From Usnea hakonensis (taxonomy: Eukaryota > Ascomycota > Lecanoromycetes > Lecanorales > Parmeliaceae), in the NCBI GenBank assembly GCA_013423325.1, contig BLJB01000031.1:1-64000 (forward strand): DNA of 64,000 nt. Direction: 5' to 3'. A model generated the notes under the pieces. The model was not told the DNA's origin. It was given only the letters and a program-made list of their open reading frames with translations, and searched no databases. The translations under genes and the position numbers were made by a program. The number at the start of each line of letters is the position of its first letter. The stretch's first letter is position 1. Below, piece by piece: positions 59,612 through 64,000 of this stretch.

Positions 59612-59985
59612 GCACAATACCACAGGGCAGGTTACTACCACTCTAACGTGTACATTACACCCAGCTCAACAACCCCCCGCTTGCAATATCACGACACGAA
59701 AATTTTGTTTTATAAGCCGTTTCTTTCACGATATGTTTTGATATGATGTGAGCGATAGGCGTTCTTGGCGCATTTGTATCTTTCCTCGACCAATCCTGGA
59801 GCAAGGACGAGGCAGTTACTGCCTGGCGGGATTGGTCGCTGTACTTACGATGGACTGCTTGGCGCTGAATGATGTATTATGATGTGCTAAAAGCTGCAAA
59901 TATGGATCCCAGTACAATTACCATGCGAATGCCTCCCCAATACAAGTACAGTCATTTGACGAAATTTGATTGAAAAGACTCAACA
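59612..59985. other. Intergenic, convergent
   Basis: 374 bp between converging genes, without an open frame of interest. It should contain both 3' ends. Confidence 0.5.
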
Positions 59986-61793
59986 TCACTCGTCGTGGAC
60001 CACCCTAAAAGCGACCTTGCCCGGCAGCCTAAAACTTGCACAAAACATCCTTTTCGTAGGCGCTACGTCCCTGACATCCCAAACCTGCACCTCTCCTTCT
60101 GTCTCAACATCGCCGGGCCTCATTTCGTCTCCTATTTGCTCACTGATCTGTTTACAAATCTTCATCTCCTCTTCCTTGTTATCGTCGCTCTTGGTGCTAA
60201 AGCAATGTACATGTATCATTGGCAGTCGTGCGTCTGAATGCGGCGCAAAAAGCTTCTCACAGCCTGCATACAGACCGATGAAGTGAGGAAGGAAAGTGAT
60301 AGCACTTGCTGGAAGGTTAAGAACATAATGGTTAAAGGTATTTGGCGAGATCAGAGTTGCTGTTGGCTCTACGGGCGACGCTGGTCGCTTGAACCGGGAC
60401 GAATGTTTGAACATCTGAACCTTGGTGTTCGTGCGGAGTAATCGCTTCGCCGAGGAGCGAATAAAATCTCGACCGTCTTCGTTGAATACCTTGACAAATC
60501 GGTCGACCTGATGAACCGGTAAATACCTTCAACGTCCGTCAAATTGATCTCGCGACCACACGCACCTTATTCCTCCTCACCGCATCCTCCAAACTCTGAA
60601 AACTAGCCGGGTTCAAATCATTCGCCCACACAAACACATTCTTCTTCCCCGCCGGCACCGCAAACGGCCCCACGCCCGCCATGACATCGCAAACCGCTTC
60701 CCCAGGCCGGAATTTGTCCACCAAACGCCTGTGCTCGGTGTTGAGCCGGCTGTTCCAGTACACTTTGGAATAATCGAAGCGGAACCTGCAGTTTTCCTCG
60801 ACGATGTCGACGTTGAGGTCGGGATCGCCGGCGAGGAGGTCGTAGCTGAAGGTGCGGTATTCGTTGGCCTCGCCGACTTCGTCGGTTTTGTTGATGACGG
60901 TGCGGACGGTGGGGTTTTTGTCCAGGAGGACGGTGGCGATGAGGGTTTTGTAGGGGAGGTATTGATCGCGGAGGTTGAGGTGGGCTTTTGAGGGGGAAGA
61001 AGAGAGGGGTTACAAATCAGTTCTGTCTGTTCTCGCTTCTGTGTGGGTTTTTTTCTTGGTGGGATATGCATGAATTGGGGGGAAGAACGGCACGCACCAA
61101 TATGCCCCACGATGCTGAAGCCCGTGGGTAAATCGTCTTGCTCGCTCTCTGGGAGTATGGCGCTCATTATGTCATCTGCTCGGCGAGGTTATGAATGAGC
61201 CACTCCCCTTTCTTCTTCCATATCCACAAACGGATCTGGGGTTCTTGGGGCCACACATACATACGGTAATTCCAATAGTCGTAGTTCAATTCGAGATTAT
61301 ATGGCAAAAGGCTCACTTGCAATGCCTCGACCAGCTCCGACAGCCGCGGACTCCACGTAGAAGCATCTAGCAGCACGCAAGCAGACGCCGCACTCAGTAT
61401 CTCTACTTCCAAAAAGAAACTTGAAATATATTTTTAAAAAAAAAAAAAAACTTCGTTCTCATCTTGCGGCGACACAACCCCCAAAAAATCAGACAGCCCA
61501 AAACCCACACACCAAAAAAAACCCCCCAAAAAACCACAAAAAATCAACCCATACACACCATCAACCCTGACCCCCTCCCTCAAAAGCAGCGCTTTCCCCT
61601 CCACCCCCTCACCATCCCTCACCGACCTCACCGACGGCACGCGCTCCTGCCGCAGCAACAACGGGCCCAGTTCCGAGCGGAATTTCGAAATGTTGATGGG
61701 ATCGCGGATCCGGGCGGCGGAGAGGGGGACGGTTTTGTGGAAGAAGGAGCGGTCGAGGGTGCGCATGGCGGGGGGGATGGGGGGGCGGAACAT
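59986..61793 (-). CDS. trm5: tRNA (guanine37-N1)-methyltransferase Trm5
   Basis: Five exons on the minus strand, 61793-61559, 61366-61265, 61175-61098, 60984-60566 and 60507-59986, give 451 aa. Trm5 uses S-adenosylmethionine to form m1G37 next to the anticodon, which prevents +1 frameshifting; eukaryotic Trm5 also serves mitochondria. N-terminal domain: MFRPPIPPAMRTLDRSFFHK, then NISKFRSEL. Catalytic Rossmann part: VYWNSRLNTEHRRLV, CDVMAGVGPFAVPA (SAM loop) and FVWANDLNP, then VDRFVKVFNEDGRDFIR and NHYVLNLPASAITFL with the N-x-P-P-like catalytic motif replaced by NLPA, which is common in eukaryotes. The C-terminal segment (IHVHCFSTK; RMFCASFRLP) closes the fold. Introns of 192, 89, 113 and 58 bp were placed from conserved joins (VRVD/DASTWSP; DYWNY/HDIMSAILP; GHIG/AHLNLRDQY; RRNK/VDRFVK). 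Intron 1 holds a 15-base homopolymer and GGGTTTT-like low complexity. No clear mitochondrial presequence is evident. Confidence 0.88.
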
Positions 61794-62156
61794 TTTTGGG
61801 GGAAGGGGGGAGGGCTTGAGGGGGGAAATTGATTGGTTAGGTGTATGTTGGAGGGTCTACGGGGATTTTGAATGGGGTGGTTTATTATTATAAGCGGCGA
61901 GAGATAAATTTGCGGGGGACTGGAGAGGCTGCAGAGATATTTCGTGCGGCGTGATCTGCATGTAGTAGATGTTGAAGTTTTGATTGCTCCGCAATGTCGA
62001 ATTGGACGCTAACGCACAATTGGTCTGTGCCTACAGGTGTCTTATATTTTGCCAATCCTTGAAAGACGAATGACTCCCCCCGGGTTTTCAATGTTTGGGA
62101 TGTAAGGAACATTACGTGATTTATCCAACGCCGCTACTAGTCCAAGAGATATCTCC
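61794..62156. other. Intergenic
   Basis: 363 bp upstream of the Trm5 start (minus) and downstream of the Borealin-like gene (minus). A G-rich tract on the plus strand borders the Trm5 start. No gene is seen. Confidence 0.5.
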
Positions 62157-63349
62157 TCACGCTCTTTTTCTCAAAACCCTCCGTGCGGGCGGTGGCATCG
62201 CAGTGCTCGCAGTGACCTTCTTCCCCACGGCACGTACCCCAACAGCGTCCTTCTTTGCAGCTGAAGCTGCCTTTCTCGTATTCTTCACAATGGTTGTGCC
62301 CGTGGAGATGGCCGAAATGTTGCTTTGGTTGCTCACTTTCCTCACATCCTCCGATTCTTTGGCTACATCCACCCCTCGATTTGGCCTTACTGCTGCCGCT
62401 TTCGTTGTTGTGGGATTGGTAGCCTTGCGACCTCCGGCTGCTTTCGGACGCCCCGGCTTAGCTTTCTCATTTACCATGCTAGCTAGGTCGGCCGTTGCAG
62501 CTGCTGCGGCAGCTTTGGCAGGCGATGCTAATTTAATCGGTGAGATTGGTTTCAGGGGCGATGTTGGAAGTGCAAAGTGCGGTTTTTGTGGTGATTTGAG
62601 CTCTATACGGACCGGCGATTGGGGAAGAGTGCGCGAGTTGGCAGATTTTGGGGAAAGGACTGTAGAGGGATTTGTAGCCTGACGCGCTTTTGCTGTAGTA
62701 GCAGTTTTGGCTCGCTTCTTAGGATTTGGTATCCCTCCGATGGGCTCAGTGTTGTTCTCTTTGTCTGCCAGTATAATTACGTCGCTGCGACGCGTCAGAA
62801 CTCGCCTTGTAGCTTGGTCGCTTGTGGGAACTCGCCTGGTTCTCTTTGTGCCTCGAGTTTTGGGAGTGTCTGCCGAATTAGAATCCTCAGACACCAGAAC
62901 GGGCTTAGGCATGCTTAAAGACACAGCTTCTGCTTCCTTCTCCTCTCGAGGCGCACTCTGCTGCTTTTGATCCGACATTTCCACATACTTCTCCAGAAGC
63001 GCGCCCATGTTCTCTTTCCGCAGAGAGTTCGGAATACGATTTATTCGTAGCTCGATTCGAGTCCGTAAACTTTGAGCTTGAAGGGCGTATTGAGCTCTTA
63101 GCTTTCGAGCGCGTTCCGTGACTGGGAGTAGGTCAATACCCAAGTCTTACGTTGGCCCCGGAAATGCTCACTCTCTAACTGTAAGTTATCAATCAAAGCT
63201 TGTTTCTGTCCTTCCGTAATCGTCATGCTTCTCTTCTGGGGACTTCGTACTGGCGTTCTTGCAGGCGATTGGAGAGTCACAGTCTGCGGGGGAGCCGTCG
63301 AACTAATTTCGGTTGATGATCGGGTTTTCTTCGTACGAGTAGGCGCCAT
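62157..63349 (-). CDS. Borealin-like chromosomal passenger complex subunit
   Basis: Two exons on the minus strand, 63349-63172 and 63121-62157 (50 bp intron), give 380 aa. The conserved Nbl1/Borealin N-terminal helix spans the intron: TEGQKQALIDNLQLE joined to ITERARKLRAQYAL, then SLRTRIELRINRIPNSLRK and MGALLEKY. This helix bundles with survivin and INCENP to target Aurora B to centromeres and the spindle midzone. The remaining 260 residues are Lys/Ala/Pro/Ser-rich, positively charged and probably disordered, with short SP/TP motifs suited to Cdk phosphorylation. A basic tail ends RRVLRKRA. Budding yeast Nbl1 is only the short helix; the long basic tail is the filamentous-fungal/animal-like form. 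The join is strongly supported by the continuous helix. Neighbour Rpn10 is divergent with a 277 bp gap. Confidence 0.85.
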
Positions 63350-63626
63350 GGCTTATGTTGGGATGGGCAAAGGTTGAATCGAGAGTACAGCAGGATTGGC
63401 ATTTATAGAAAAGACAATGTGGGGAGAAAGTCAAGATTGTAAACAGAGATCGGCGCAAGGATTAAGAAGCGGATTTGCCGCGGTCTTGGCGCTGTCGTCT
63501 GCCTCTGCACTCTGCAGCTTGATCATTGTTTATAACACTCGGTCCGGATTTTACCTGTTGATCTACTTTTACTTCCTCATTTAAAGAAATCATTGTTGGC
63601 TTTCTCTTCTTACATTCAGAGCCAAG
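63350..63626. promoter_or_regulatory. Shared divergent promoter, Borealin-like gene and rpn10
   Basis: 277 bp separate the two start codons, so this segment must serve as promoter for both. No PACE-like proteasome element (GGTGGCAAA) was found by eye. A small plus-strand frame at 63396-63584 is considered chance. Confidence 0.5.
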
Positions 63627-64000
63627 ATGGGGCTTGAGGCGACCATGATAGTGTAAGCCTTCGCTAAATGCCATATGATACTCGAGCCTCAGCTAACACT
63701 AATAATTGCCAGGCTGGACAACAGCGAGAGCAGCAGAAACGGCGACTATGTGTAAGACTGAACACTTCGAACTCTTGTCACTCAGGAGAGAATGTTGACC
63801 TTTTTAGTCCATCGAGATGGGAAGCTCAAGCAGATGCCGTCAACCTCATCTTTTCCGCCAAAACCCAAGCAAACCCAGAATCCTCTGTCGGTCTGATGAA
63901 CATGGCCGGCAAGGGGCCGGAGATGTTGGTGACTTTGACTACGGATTTTGGAAAGCTACTTGATGGGATGCACCGAACGAAGATAAGAGGAAGCACACAT
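63627..64000 (+). CDS. rpn10: 26S proteasome ubiquitin receptor Rpn10, 5' part
   Basis: The gene runs off the right edge. Visible exons are 63627-63652, 63713-63751 and 63808 to beyond 64000 (introns 60 and 56 bp). The product begins MGLEATMIVLDNSESSRNGD, then YVPSRWEAQADAVNLIFSAK and PESSVGLMNMAGKGPEMLVT. This is the start of the von Willebrand factor A domain of Rpn10/PSMD4, with DNSES as the MIDAS-like motif. Rpn10 sits between lid and base of the 19S regulator and binds polyubiquitin through C-terminal UIM helices, which lie outside this window. The two early tiny exons (26 and 39 nt) are supported by exact conserved joins, MIV/LDNS and GDY/VPSRW. Assignment is firm. Confidence 0.93.

Noticed and set aside
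63396..63584. 62-codon plus-strand frame between the Borealin-like gene and rpn10
   Set aside because: It lies in a 277 bp shared promoter and ends before rpn10. The hydrophobic C-terminus is probably chance.

Overview
The window is nuclear DNA of a filamentous ascomycete (Pezizomycotina). The evidence is that most genes carry short introns of about 45-60 bp with CT(A/G)AC branch points, that kinesin-3/Unc104, Rim15, Rga1, Ars2, Mnn10, Erg26 and Rpn10 have filamentous-fungal architecture, and that two AT-rich, TpA-rich stretches look like RIP-mutated repeats. I cannot assign a class or species. Exon joins below were worked out by hand from splice signals, frame and family conservation. Every multi-exon total is divisible by three, but none has been checked against RNA.

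Left part (1-18.3 kb): a RIP-like AT-rich edge (1-660); a Tpa1/Ofd1-type prolyl hydroxylase; a predicted secreted protein of unknown function (minus strand); an F-box-like protein; a 3.4 kb gene-poor stretch leading into a bHLH transcription factor; an L-threonine aldolase; a 552 bp element with about 47 bp terminal inverted repeats; and a proline-rich conserved-looking protein I do not recognise.

Middle (18.3-44 kb): a LIM-RhoGAP of the Rga1 type (minus); an intron-rich UBE2Z-like E2 with two UBC domains and exons of 22 and 12 nt; a GT34 alpha-1,6-mannosyltransferase of the Mnn10 type; a large single-pass membrane protein with an N-glycosylation-rich outer domain; a TspO/MBR protein (minus); an Ars2/SERRATE protein; and a PX-domain/DUF3818-like trafficking protein (minus).

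Right part (44-64 kb): Unc104-type kinesin-3, divergent from the PX gene over 428 bp; a small MAPEG membrane protein whose only good model needs an 18-nt exon; Erg26 of sterol C4-demethylation; a Rim15-type PAS/kinase/receiver protein; Trm5 tRNA m1G37 methyltransferase (minus); a Borealin-like chromosomal passenger subunit (minus); and the 5' end of proteasome subunit Rpn10, cut by the window edge.

This is mostly an ordinary euchromatic segment of housekeeping and regulatory genes without operon logic. Three themes recur: cell-surface and membrane biology (Rga1, Mnn10, the glycosylated membrane protein, PX, kinesin-3, Erg26), signalling (Rim15, bHLH) and RNA or protein quality control (Ars2, Trm5, E2, Rpn10). 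I found no biosynthetic cluster, CRISPR array, rRNA or convincing tRNA. The less expected material is at gene-structure level (micro-exons, a probable GC-AG intron, an in-frame intron), in the tandem-UBC protein, in a Glu at the receiver phosphoacceptor of Rim15, and in three unrecognised proteins.
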